Shown: in pieces, positions 1 to 5,230 of the stretch
Layout: every line of letters begins with the position of its first letter
How positions within the stretch are numbered: the first letter of the stretch is position 1
NCBI GenBank assembly: GCA_027030285.1
Contig: JALVFC010000028.1
Coordinates: 1 to 5,672, forward strand
Direction: 5' to 3'
DNA: 5,672 nt
Origin: Thiotrichaceae bacterium
GTDB lineage: Bacteria; Pseudomonadota; Gammaproteobacteria; Thiotrichales; Thiotrichaceae
Notes under the pieces: generated by a model
Seen by the model: only the letters and a program-made list of their open reading frames with translations
Database searches by the model: none
What the model was told of the DNA's origin: nothing
Made by a program: the position numbers and the translations under genes

Positions 1-123
1 ATCAAGGGCAAAACCATCACCGCCGATGCCCTGCTGACACAGCGTGACTTTGCGCATTATCTGGTCGAAGAAAGAGAGGCTGACTACCACTTTACCGTCT
101 CACAGCCTCTTTCAATGGCTTAG
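1..123 (+). pseudogene. ISAs1-type transposase remnant (partial)
   Basis: Frame 1 is open from the left edge to a TAG at 121-123 and encodes 40 residues. The stretch TADALLTQRDFAHYLVEERE followed by ADYHFTV is, from memory of the family, the DDE-domain segment of ISAs1-family transposases, where the D of TADAL is one of the catalytic acidic residues. Intact members continue from HFTV into KGNQP and then roughly 100 more residues that include the last catalytic Glu. Here HFTV is followed by SQPLSMA and a stop, so the C-terminal part is missing and the product should be inactive. The QP after the break may be what is left of the KGNQP motif after a small deletion. The N-terminal part lies outside the window. 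No terminal inverted repeat was recognised downstream. It marks past IS activity next to the DUF1800/DUF1501 genes. Confidence 0.8.
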
Positions 124-429
124 GAATGAAAACAAATTTATCGTGCTTTATCATAGGCTGATCTTGATTTTTGTCATCTTTTAGGTTACTTTCCGAATAC
201 AATAACTCAAAGGTAATATTCTACGGTAAGTGGTGGCTGTTTCTGCACTTGTGAGTAGAAATAACAGATTAATCACCATGTCGGTCAGCTCATCTGAAAA
301 ACAGGTTATTAGCCTGCTTTGTTGCTATAGTTTTTGTAGTTAAAAATAATAATAACAGTAAAACCACAACCAAAATAAGTAGCCTCATAGAGTTGTTTAT
401 TCTTTAAATGAGCGTAGATAAAGAGTGAA
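124..429. other. non-coding stretch between IS remnant and DUF1800 gene
   Basis: These 306 bases are AT-rich and carry no ORF that resembles a protein. They hold a weak promoter candidate (322-350), an imperfect inverted repeat at 231-278 (TGGTG..CTGTT..TCT pairing with AGA..AACAG..CACCA, with bulges), and an A-rich run with TAATAATAA near 347. No strong terminator (GC-rich stem plus T-run) is visible, and I could not identify an IS terminus. Confidence 0.6.
322..350 (+). promoter_or_regulatory. weak candidate sigma70 promoter for the DUF1800-DUF1501 unit
   Basis: TTGCTA at 322-327 (4 of 6 matches to TTGACA) and AATAAT at 345-350 (5 of 6 to TATAAT) are separated by 17 bases. Transcription would start near 357, leaving a leader of about 73 bases before the ATG at 430. 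A second option, TTGTTT (393-398) with TAGATA (415-420) and a 16-base spacer, would start almost on the start codon and is less likely. In such AT-rich DNA a match of this quality can arise by chance. Confidence 0.25.
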
Positions 430-1734
430 ATGGGAAAGTCGATAAATTTTGCGGAAGCAAGGCATCTGGTAGCGAGGACAGGACTGGGTGCGCAGTGGAA
501 GTATATCAAGAAACTGGAAGGACGTACACGCGAGCAAGCAGTGCAGATCGTGTTGCATCCGAAAATATCAAATCCACCCTCCCCACCCCGCATGACTTCA
601 TGGAATGTTCGTATGAATATGCATGAGTCTAAGAACCCTCAGCATAAAATGAAAATGCATAAAATTTCCGTGCAGGAAGGTCGTCGCCTGAAGCGCTGGT
701 GGATTCAGCAGATGAGAAAGACGCCTTCGCCAATGGTGGAAAAAATGGTGCTGTTCTGGCATGGACATTTTACTTCCTCGCTGGATAAGGTAGAGCAGCC
801 CGCCTTACTCTACAAGCAGCATATGACATTACGTCATCATGCCATGGGAAATTATGCTTCCATGCTGAAGGCAATCGCCAGAGATCCTGCCATGTCTGTT
901 TACCTGGATGGTATGCTGAATGAAAAAAGCAATCCGAATGAAAACTTTGCCAGAGAACTGTTAGAGCTCTTTACCCTGGGGCATGGTCATTACACAGAAA
1001 AAGATATTCAGAGTGTTGCCAAGGCCTTTACTGGCTGGTCAGTTAACCGTTATCAGGAGCGTTTTCAGTTTAATAAGGAAGAGCATGATGGCTCTGCCCA
1101 TAAGCTACTTGGTAAATGGGTGAAGGATGGCGATGATGTCATTCGTGTGCTGCTTGAGCATCCGCGTACTGCAATGACCATTGCCGAGAAGTTCTGGAAC
1201 CTGTTTATTAATGATCAGGAGCCTGATGCACGTACTGTTCAGGTGTGGGCAAAGCAGTTCCGGCAGTCACATTACAATATTAAAACCTTGTTGGCTGCGG
1301 TGCTCAATAGTGATGCTTTCTGGGCAGAAGAAAACCGTGGCGGGCTTACCAAATCGCCTGTTGATCTGGTGATTGGCAGTTTGCGCACAGTGCCTTATAA
1401 ATATGCAAAACGCTTTACTGACAAGGATGTTGAAGGAATCCTTGCCTTGTTGGGTCAGGATCTATTTGATCCTGTTAATGTGAAAGGCTGGAAAAGCGGC
1501 ATGGACTGGATTGATGCGGAAACTATCATGGTGCGCTCATCAATGGTCAACAAATTGACCGGTGATAGTCTAAACGCAAAAACAAATAAAGGTTATGAGT
1601 TCCCTGATGCCTCGCCTGAGCAATATCAACAATGGCTGCTGGCACAGAAGCCCGTAAAAGCATTGCCAACAATCCCTGGGAAAGTGCGCCTGGTGCGTGC
1701 TCTGGCGCTGGATCCCATGTATCAACTGATGTAG
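430..1734 (+). CDS. DUF1800 family protein
   Basis: A 434-residue protein of the DUF1800 family (Pfam PF08811, function unknown). Hallmarks in order: ARHLVARTGLGA (10-21); the core EKMVLFWHGHFTSS (104-117); ARDPAMSVYLDG (150-161); NENFARELLELFTLGHGHYT (170-189); AFTGW (199-203); DGDDVI (233-238); a C-terminal LGQDLFDPVNVKGW (341-354) with W360; and the terminal YQLM. It looks full length. The ATG is supported by an in-frame TAG at 415-417 just upstream and by the family pattern starting almost at once; the ribosome site is weak (AAGAG at 421-425, 4 bases before the ATG). I see no signal peptide or membrane segment, while the adjacent DUF1501 partner has a Tat signal. The two genes are 8 bases apart and surely co-transcribed; DUF1800-DUF1501 pairing is widespread in bacteria. 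Family assignment is firm, biochemical role unknown. Confidence 0.93.
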   Translation: MGKSINFAEARHLVARTGLGAQWKYIKKLEGRTREQAVQIVLHPKISNPPSPPRMTSWNVRMNMHESKNPQHKMKMHKISVQEGRRLKRWWIQQMRKTPSPMVEKMVLFWHGHFTSSLDKVEQPALLYKQHMTLRHHAMGNYASMLKAIARDPAMSVYLDGMLNEKSNPNENFARELLELFTLGHGHYTEKDIQSVAKAFTGWSVNRYQERFQFNKEEHDGSAHKLLGKWVKDGDDVIRVLLEHPRTAMTIAEKFWNLFINDQEPDARTVQVWAKQFRQSHYNIKTLLAAVLNSDAFWAEENRGGLTKSPVDLVIGSLRTVPYKYAKRFTDKDVEGILALLGQDLFDPVNVKGWKSGMDWIDAETIMVRSSMVNKLTGDSLNAKTNKGYEFPDASPEQYQQWLLAQKPVKALPTIPGKVRLVRALALDPMYQLM

Positions 1735-1742
1735 AAAACCCC

Positions 1743-2903
1743 ATGAATAGACGTGAATTCGCAAAACTCGCTGCGCTAACTCCCTTTGCCAGTATATTGG
1801 GGATGACCCCTGAACTGGCTTTGTCAGCTGATGCTGAACCTGCTGGTACAACAGGTAAAAGAATACTGGTTCTGGTGGATCTGGCTGGTGGCAATGATGG
1901 GCTAAATACCTTAATTCCTCAGGTCAAGCAACAAAAGTACATAGACTTGCGTCCCACTCTGGCACAGAAAAAAGTGATCGATATTGGCACAGGCGTTGCC
2001 ATGCACACCTCGTTAGAGCCGCTCAAGTCATGGTGGGATAAGGGGCAGCTTGCCTGGATACAAAATGTGGGTTATCCCAAGCCGGATCGTTCTCATTTTC
2101 GCTCCAGAGATATATGGGAGACTGCTTCAAGCTCTGATCATCAGCTTGTAGATGGCTGGTTGTCCATGGTTTTACCTGCCAGAGAGCATGGTTTACATGG
2201 GATTGTTGTCGGCTCTGGCTTAGGCCCCCTCGCTGGCAAGCAGTGTCGGGCGGTTGCCATGCATGATCCACGCACCTTTGTTAAACAGGCGACGCTGGTG
2301 GAACAAGCTGAATGCGAAACCAGCAACCCGTCACTTGCGCATATTATTGATGTTCAGCATCAGGTGCATGGTGCAAGTAATTTGCTGAAGCGAAGTATTC
2401 GTGTGCAGCATGTTGACCGTTTTTTCCGTCCCAGCAATTTTAATAATGACCTTAAATCCGTCGCGAAAATGATTGTTGGCGGAGCCGGTGCGAGCGTCTA
2501 CAAGGTGACTTTGCCAGGCTTTGATACCCATGCGGGGCAGGCTGTTACGCATAAAAATCAGCTGCATTATTTGGCAGAGGGGTTGGATTCTTTTGCCAAA
2601 GCCATGCAAAACTTCAAGCTTTGGGATAATGTGCTGGTAATGACGTATTCTGAATTTGGTCGTAGTCTTAGTGAAAACTTAAGTGGTGGCACGGATCATG
2701 GCACCTCAGCACCTCAGTTGGTAATGGGAGGCAGCGTAAAAGGCGGGCAACTCTATGGAGATAGCCCTGATCTTAATAATCTTGATTCTGAAGGTGATAT
2801 CCAGTACACGACTGACTTTCACTCATTGTATGCGAGTGTTGCAGAAAGGTGGTGGGGGTTTGAGAACCCGTGGCCACAGCATGCACCGATTTCTTTTGTT
2901 TAG
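1743..2903 (+). CDS. DUF1501 family protein, Tat-exported
   Basis: A 386-residue protein of the DUF1501 family (Pfam PF07394), related to the alkaline phosphatase/sulfatase superfamily; substrate unknown. The frame is open back to 1632, but the ATG at 1743 is chosen because it places a twin-arginine signal at the N-terminus: NRREFAK (2-8), a hydrophobic stretch to about 20, and a possible cleavage site after ALSADA (26-31). Start 1743 also gives an 8-base gap after the DUF1800 stop; there is no clear Shine-Dalgarno, so translational coupling is likely. Family motifs: LVDLAGGNDGLNTLIP (44-59), WIQNVGYPKPDRSHF (105-119), GFDTHAGQ (259-266), MTYSEFGR (300-307), GGTDHGTSAP (315-324) and TTDFHSLYASVAERW (356-370). 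The D and H residues of DTH and TDHG are the likely metal ligands by analogy. Expected location is the periplasm. Family assignment is firm; no enzymatic activity can be read from the sequence. Confidence 0.93.
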   Translation: MNRREFAKLAALTPFASILGMTPELALSADAEPAGTTGKRILVLVDLAGGNDGLNTLIPQVKQQKYIDLRPTLAQKKVIDIGTGVAMHTSLEPLKSWWDKGQLAWIQNVGYPKPDRSHFRSRDIWETASSSDHQLVDGWLSMVLPAREHGLHGIVVGSGLGPLAGKQCRAVAMHDPRTFVKQATLVEQAECETSNPSLAHIIDVQHQVHGASNLLKRSIRVQHVDRFFRPSNFNNDLKSVAKMIVGGAGASVYKVTLPGFDTHAGQAVTHKNQLHYLAEGLDSFAKAMQNFKLWDNVLVMTYSEFGRSLSENLSGGTDHGTSAPQLVMGGSVKGGQLYGDSPDLNNLDSEGDIQYTTDFHSLYASVAERWWGFENPWPQHAPISFV

Positions 2904-3025
2904 TATCCCTGAATCCGTGACTTAATTGTCGCAGAGCTTACAGGGGTGTATTTGCAGCCTGCCTAATAATCAATAATTTGCAGTCTCTGGTGTTGATTAC
3001 GCAGATAGGTAAATAAACAGGGTGT

Positions 3026-3039
3026 GCGACTGCAGTCGC
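3026..3039. repeat. perfect 14-bp palindrome
   Basis: GCGACTGCAGTCGC reads the same on both strands with no spacer. It lies about 120 bases after the DUF1501 stop. There is no T-run behind it, so it is not a standard terminator; a dimeric DNA-binding protein site or a chance palindrome are both possible. Confidence 0.55.
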
Positions 3040-3091
3040 GCCATGCAGAGGTTGTCTACTGTTCTGATTGATGCACGGCTGAAGTCTCACG

Positions 3092-3153
3092 TCCATTAGG
3101 ATAGCATTTTTGCCACTCATCCATTAGCCACCGACATTCATTCTCATCCATTA
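3092..3153 (+). repeat. three short direct repeats (TCCATTA, period 27-28)
   Basis: TCCATTA occurs at 3092, 3120 and 3147. The last two copies are part of a longer identical 11-mer, CTCATCCATTA, at 3116-3126 and 3143-3153. The spacing is 28 and 27 bases. The units are too short for CRISPR; this may be a decayed tandem duplication or a set of binding sites. Confidence 0.5.
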
Positions 3154-3157
3154 TTCA

Positions 3158-3183
3158 CCCACATTTAACCCACTTTCCCCCAC
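3158..3183 (-). promoter_or_regulatory. candidate second MraZ-box cluster, inverted
   Basis: CCCAC at 3158-3162, 3169-3173 and 3179-3183 gives, on the minus strand, three GTGGG motifs with periods of 10 and 11 bases. MraZ is known to bind tandem TGGGN repeats with 5-base spacers, that is a 10-base period, and the promoter-proximal cluster at 3389-3413 has the same layout on the plus strand. The tract is C-rich on this strand, so chance is a real alternative. Confidence 0.3.
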
Positions 3184-3217
3184 CTTTTAAGCTCCCTTGT
3201 CGCATAAAATATTTTTT

Positions 3218-3236
3218 CTTAAAGTATTACTTTAAG
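3218..3236. promoter_or_regulatory. 19-bp palindrome, candidate operator
   Basis: CTTAAAGTA (3218-3226) and TACTTTAAG (3228-3236) are perfect 9-base inverted repeats around a single T. The size and symmetry fit the operator of a homodimeric regulator. It sits about 114 bases upstream of the mraZ -35 box. No regulator gene is in the window, so the binding protein is unknown. An AT-rich setting raises the chance of random palindromes, but 9 of 9 paired bases is notable. Confidence 0.4.
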
Positions 3237-3349
3237 TTGTTCTGTTAATATTTTGATAAGGAAACATTAAGCTTTCCATCTGCTCACGGTTTGCAAAAAA
3301 ACAACTCTAAGTTATTGTCTTTCATCTCAAAATTTATAGTCGAATTAGG

Positions 3350-3378
3350 TTGACGGGTGGCTTATTTCTAACTATATT
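3350..3378 (+). promoter_or_regulatory. mraZ (Pmra) sigma70 promoter
   Basis: TTGACG at 3350-3355 (5 of 6) and TATATT at 3373-3378 (5 of 6) are separated by exactly 17 bases. Transcription should start near 3385, giving a leader of about 93 bases before the mraZ GTG. The AT-rich DNA just upstream (about 3328-3347) could act as an UP element. The MraZ boxes begin a few bases after the predicted start point, as expected for the autoregulated dcw promoter of gammaproteobacteria. Confidence 0.85.
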
Positions 3379-3388
3379 CTCATTTAAG

Positions 3389-3413
3389 TGGGGAGGTGTG
3401 GGGAATTGTGGCT
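3389..3413 (+). promoter_or_regulatory. MraZ operator: three tandem boxes
   Basis: TGGGG (3389-3393), TGGGG (3399-3403) and TGGCT (3409-3413) are spaced by exactly 5 bases. This is the TGGGN-N5 direct repeat layout described for MraZ binding at the E. coli mraZ promoter; the third box is degenerate at its fourth base. Location just after the -10 element fits repression of mraZ and the genes behind it by their own first product. Confidence 0.85.
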
Positions 3414-3421
3414 TTGTTTCC

Positions 3422-3452
3422 CAGGCATCTCGCCTGACGTTTTGAATTCAAA
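3422..3452 (+). promoter_or_regulatory. small hairpin and palindrome in the mraZ leader
   Basis: In the predicted leader RNA, CAGGC (3422-3426) can pair with GCCTG (3432-3436) around a 5-base loop. A perfect 12-base palindrome, TTTGAATTCAAA, follows at 3441-3452. The stem is short and is followed by only four Ts, so a terminator or attenuator role is not well supported. Confidence 0.3.
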
Positions 3453-3466
3453 GAGTTACCTCATGT

Positions 3467-3471
3467 AGAGG
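3467..3471 (+). promoter_or_regulatory. ribosome binding site of mraZ
   Basis: AGAGG lies 6 bases before the GTG at 3478 and decides in favour of this non-ATG start, which also yields the conserved MFRG N-terminus of MraZ. Confidence 0.75.
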
Positions 3472-3477
3472 CACGCC

Positions 3478-3936
3478 GTGTTTAGAGGCATTACACATTT
3501 AAATATAGATACCAAAGGTCGGCTGGCGATGCCGTCCCGCTATCGTGATGCCATTACATCTGAGTCAGCTGGGCAAATGGTTGTGACAGTTGACCATACC
3601 GACAAGTGTTTGTTGATCTATCCAATGAAAGACTGGGTGAAGGTTGAAGAGCAGTTAATGCGGCTGAATAATATGAATCGCCGGGCACGAAATGTGCAGC
3701 GTTTGATTTTAGGTCATGCATCTGAGTGTGAGCTGGATAGTCAGGGGCGTATTTTGGTACCAGCCCCTTTGCGTAGTTATGCAGGTTTGCAAAAGAAAAC
3801 GACATTAGTCGGGCAGCTTAACAAGTTCGAGTTGTGGGATTCTGAAAACTATGTTGCGCAGCGTGATATCTGGATTGCAGAAGCGCAGGAAGATGATTTT
3901 GAGGCGGATGAGGCTTTAAGTCAGGTTTCCATCTAA
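3478..3936 (+). CDS. mraZ: MraZ, transcriptional regulator of the dcw cluster
   Basis: A 152-residue protein, the same length as E. coli MraZ. It has two SpoVT/AbrB-like DNA-binding repeats: the first with D11-x-KGR (13-15) followed by P19-x-R21, the second with D87-x-QGR (89-91) followed by P95. MFRG at the N-terminus is typical. MraZ forms a ring-shaped oligomer that binds tandem TGGGN boxes and in E. coli represses its own promoter; matching boxes are found at 3389-3413. Start is GTG at 3478, supported by AGAGG 6 bases upstream and by the family N-terminus. The C-terminal tail (137-152) is acidic (EDDFEADEA). The stop overlaps the rsmH start (TAATG), so the two are co-translated; excess MraZ is known to be toxic in E. 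coli and to be offset by RsmH, which suits this coupling. Confidence 0.97.
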   Translation: MFRGITHLNIDTKGRLAMPSRYRDAITSESAGQMVVTVDHTDKCLLIYPMKDWVKVEEQLMRLNNMNRRARNVQRLILGHASECELDSQGRILVPAPLRSYAGLQKKTTLVGQLNKFELWDSENYVAQRDIWIAEAQEDDFEADEALSQVSI

Positions 3937-4907
3937 TGGTTGATGGTACAGCTAATGATGCAGGAAAAGCGAGCATTAATAAGCTCTTTAGTCATCGAAC
4001 GGTGCTGTTAGATGAGGCCGTTAGAGCACTAAATATTAAACCTGATGGTTGCTATGTTGATGCTACATATGGTCGCGGTGGGCATAGTGAAAAAATACTT
4101 CAGCAACTGGGTTCCGCTGGGAGGCTGGTTGTTATTGATAAGGATCCTGAAGCGATTGCCCATGCAAAAGAAAGGCAACGACAGGATGCTCGAATCAGTG
4201 TTTGGCAAGGTGCATTTAGTGACTTTCCAGATGCGCTGCAAGCAGCTGGAATCAATGAAAAAATTGATGGGTTATTGTTAGATCTGGGTGTTTCTTCACC
4301 GCAGCTGGATGATGCATCAAGAGGTTTTAGCTTTATGCGCGATGGCGCACTGGATATGCGGATGAATCCGCAGTTTGGGCAAAGTGCCAGTGAATGGTTG
4401 CATACAGCAAAAGAAGCCGAGATCGCCGATGTGATCTGGCGTTATGGTGAAGAGCGGTTCTCGCGCAGAATTGCCAGAGCCATAGTAAGACATCGGGAAG
4501 AAGAAAAAATTGTAACAACGAAGCAGTTGGCGGATGTGATTGCTGCCACAGTACATAAAAAAGAGCTCGGAAAACATCCTGCTACCAGGAGTTTTCAGGC
4601 AATAAGGATATTTATAAACCGTGAGCTGGATGATCTGCAAGATTGTCTGAGTCTGTCCGTACAACACCTTGCTTCGCAGGGTCGTCTCGTTGTTATTAGT
4701 TTTCATTCCCTGGAAGACAGGATCGTAAAGCGTTTTTTGCAGGCGCAACAGCGCGGTCCAAAGATTCCAAAAGGGTTGCCTGTGATGGGTGATGAATATC
4801 AGCCAAAAATGCGCAAGGTGGGTAAAGCCATTAAGCCATCGGCGGCAGAGGTTGCAGAGAATGCTCGGTCACGCAGTGCAATTATGCGTGTTGGTGAGCG
4901 TGTATGA
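3936..4907 (+). CDS. rsmH: 16S rRNA (cytosine1402-N4)-methyltransferase RsmH
   Basis: A 323-residue SAM-dependent methyltransferase (formerly MraW) that modifies the N4 of C1402 in the 16S rRNA decoding site. Motifs in order: HRTVLLDEAV (20-29); SAM-binding DATYGRGGHS (42-51); VIDKDPEA (66-73) for the acidic SAM ligand; LLDLGVSSPQLDDASRGFSF (114-133) and DMRM (140-143); YGEERFSRRIARAI (170-183); KHPATRSFQAIRIFIN (213-228); ISFHSLEDRIVKRF (254-267); and RSRSAIMR (311-318). The length is close to E. coli RsmH (313); the first 19 residues are a longer, unconserved lead. The ATG shares its A with the mraZ TAA, and the only upstream purine run (AGG at 3923-3925) is distant, so translation probably depends on mraZ. 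Nothing looks damaged. Confidence 0.98.
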   Translation: MVDGTANDAGKASINKLFSHRTVLLDEAVRALNIKPDGCYVDATYGRGGHSEKILQQLGSAGRLVVIDKDPEAIAHAKERQRQDARISVWQGAFSDFPDALQAAGINEKIDGLLLDLGVSSPQLDDASRGFSFMRDGALDMRMNPQFGQSASEWLHTAKEAEIADVIWRYGEERFSRRIARAIVRHREEEKIVTTKQLADVIAATVHKKELGKHPATRSFQAIRIFINRELDDLQDCLSLSVQHLASQGRLVVISFHSLEDRIVKRFLQAQQRGPKIPKGLPVMGDEYQPKMRKVGKAIKPSAAEVAENARSRSAIMRVGERV

Positions 4908-4933
4908 GCAGTCTGGAAAGGTACGAGAAGTAA
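4904..4933 (+). other. 9-codon ORF overlapping rsmH stop, in frame with ftsL
   Basis: An ATG at 4904 overlaps the rsmH TGA as ATGA and reads MSSLERYEK before a TAA at 4931-4933. This frame is the same as ftsL, which starts 24 bases after the TAA. In other dcw clusters start and stop codons often overlap this way, so this may be the original ftsL start cut off by a stop, a coupling mini-ORF, or chance. Confidence 0.35.
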
Positions 4934-4946
4934 CAGCAATACAACG

Positions 4947-4951
4947 AAGGA
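4947..4951 (+). promoter_or_regulatory. ribosome binding site of ftsL
   Basis: AAGGA, within GAAGGAAA, lies 6 bases before the ATG at 4958. It supports independent initiation of ftsL at that codon over the earlier in-frame ATG at 4904, which is closed by a stop. Confidence 0.8.
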
Positions 4952-4957
4952 AACGGA

Positions 4958-5230
4958 ATGAGATTCTGGCAACTGTCATTAGTCGTAGTGCTATATGTGA
5001 GTGTTATCGCAACTGCTATCAAGGTTGTGATGAACCGCTATGAAGCGCGGAATCTGTTTTCCGAATTGCAACAACTGGAAAAAGAACGTGACAGGCTGAC
5101 GGCTCAATGGAGTCGGCTAAAGCTTGAAGAAGGCACACTACTTAATCAGGTGGTCGTAGAGACACGGGCGCGGCAGGAGTTGAATATGCATGTGCCAAGT
5201 CAGGCAGCAATAAAGGTGATCCACGAATGA
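4958..5230 (+). CDS. ftsL: Cell division protein FtsL
   Basis: A 90-residue bitopic membrane protein. Residues 1-5 are cytoplasmic, 6-25 form one membrane segment (LSLVVVLYVSVIATAIKVVM), and 30-60 are a charged heptad-like stretch (ELQQLEKERDRLTAQWSRL) expected to form the periplasmic coiled coil with FtsB. The end, ARQELNMHVPSQAAIKVI, matches the A-x-x-x-L-x-M-x-x-P pattern of FtsL proteins. FtsL joins FtsQ and FtsB and helps activate FtsW/FtsI septal synthesis. It is short: E. coli FtsL has 121 residues, mainly because of a longer cytoplasmic tail, while Pseudomonas-type FtsL is near 97. Position between rsmH and ftsI is diagnostic for this poorly conserved protein. The start is fixed by AAGGA at 4947. 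The stop overlaps the ftsI start (ATGA). Confidence 0.94.
   Translation: MRFWQLSLVVVLYVSVIATAIKVVMNRYEARNLFSELQQLEKERDRLTAQWSRLKLEEGTLLNQVVVETRARQELNMHVPSQAAIKVIHE
5213..5219 (+). promoter_or_regulatory. ribosome binding site of ftsI
   Basis: AAGGTGA inside the end of ftsL lies 7 bases before the ATG at 5227 and supports this start together with the ATGA overlap. Confidence 0.7.

Larger units (their letters stand above)
2904..3477. other. non-coding region upstream of the dcw cluster
   Basis: This region has no credible gene. It holds, in order: a perfect 14-bp palindrome (3026-3039); three TCCATTA copies at 27-28 base spacing (3092-3153); a G-free tract (3134-3190) containing three CCCAC boxes; a 19-bp palindrome (3218-3236); a short inverted repeat GGAAA/TTTCC (3260-3277); the mraZ promoter and MraZ boxes; and the mraZ leader. 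From about 3195 to 3350 it is strongly AT-rich, as is common upstream of strong promoters. CCCTG (2907-2911) and CAGGG (2941-2945) could pair, but the 29-base loop and lack of a T-run make it a poor terminator, so read-through from the DUF1501 gene into mraZ cannot be excluded. Confidence 0.7.

Noticed and set aside
309..593. 94-codon minus-strand frame across the DUF1800 start
   Set aside because: Its protein has no recognisable motif and much of it is read from AT-rich intergenic DNA; it overlaps the real gene start.
1632..1742. N-terminal extension of the DUF1501 frame
   Set aside because: It overlaps the end of the DUF1800 gene, resembles no signal peptide, and would bury the Tat motif found just after the ATG at 1743.
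2907..2945. CCCTG/CAGGG pair as a terminator for the DUF1501 gene
   Set aside because: Only five base pairs with a 29-base loop and no T-run after the stem.
2938..3120. 60-codon open frame on the minus strand in the intergenic region
   Set aside because: No recognisable family, no clear ribosome site, and it overlaps the 14-bp palindrome; length is within chance for this composition.
3092..3153. Possible mini CRISPR array because of regular spacing
   Set aside because: The shared unit is 7 to 11 bases, far below CRISPR repeat length, and no cas genes are present.
3260..3277. GGAAA/TTTCC inverted repeat
   Set aside because: Five-base arms with an 8-base gap are expected by chance in DNA of this composition.
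4317..4748. 143-codon open frame on the minus strand inside rsmH
   Set aside because: It is a shadow of the well conserved rsmH coding sequence and shows no family features.
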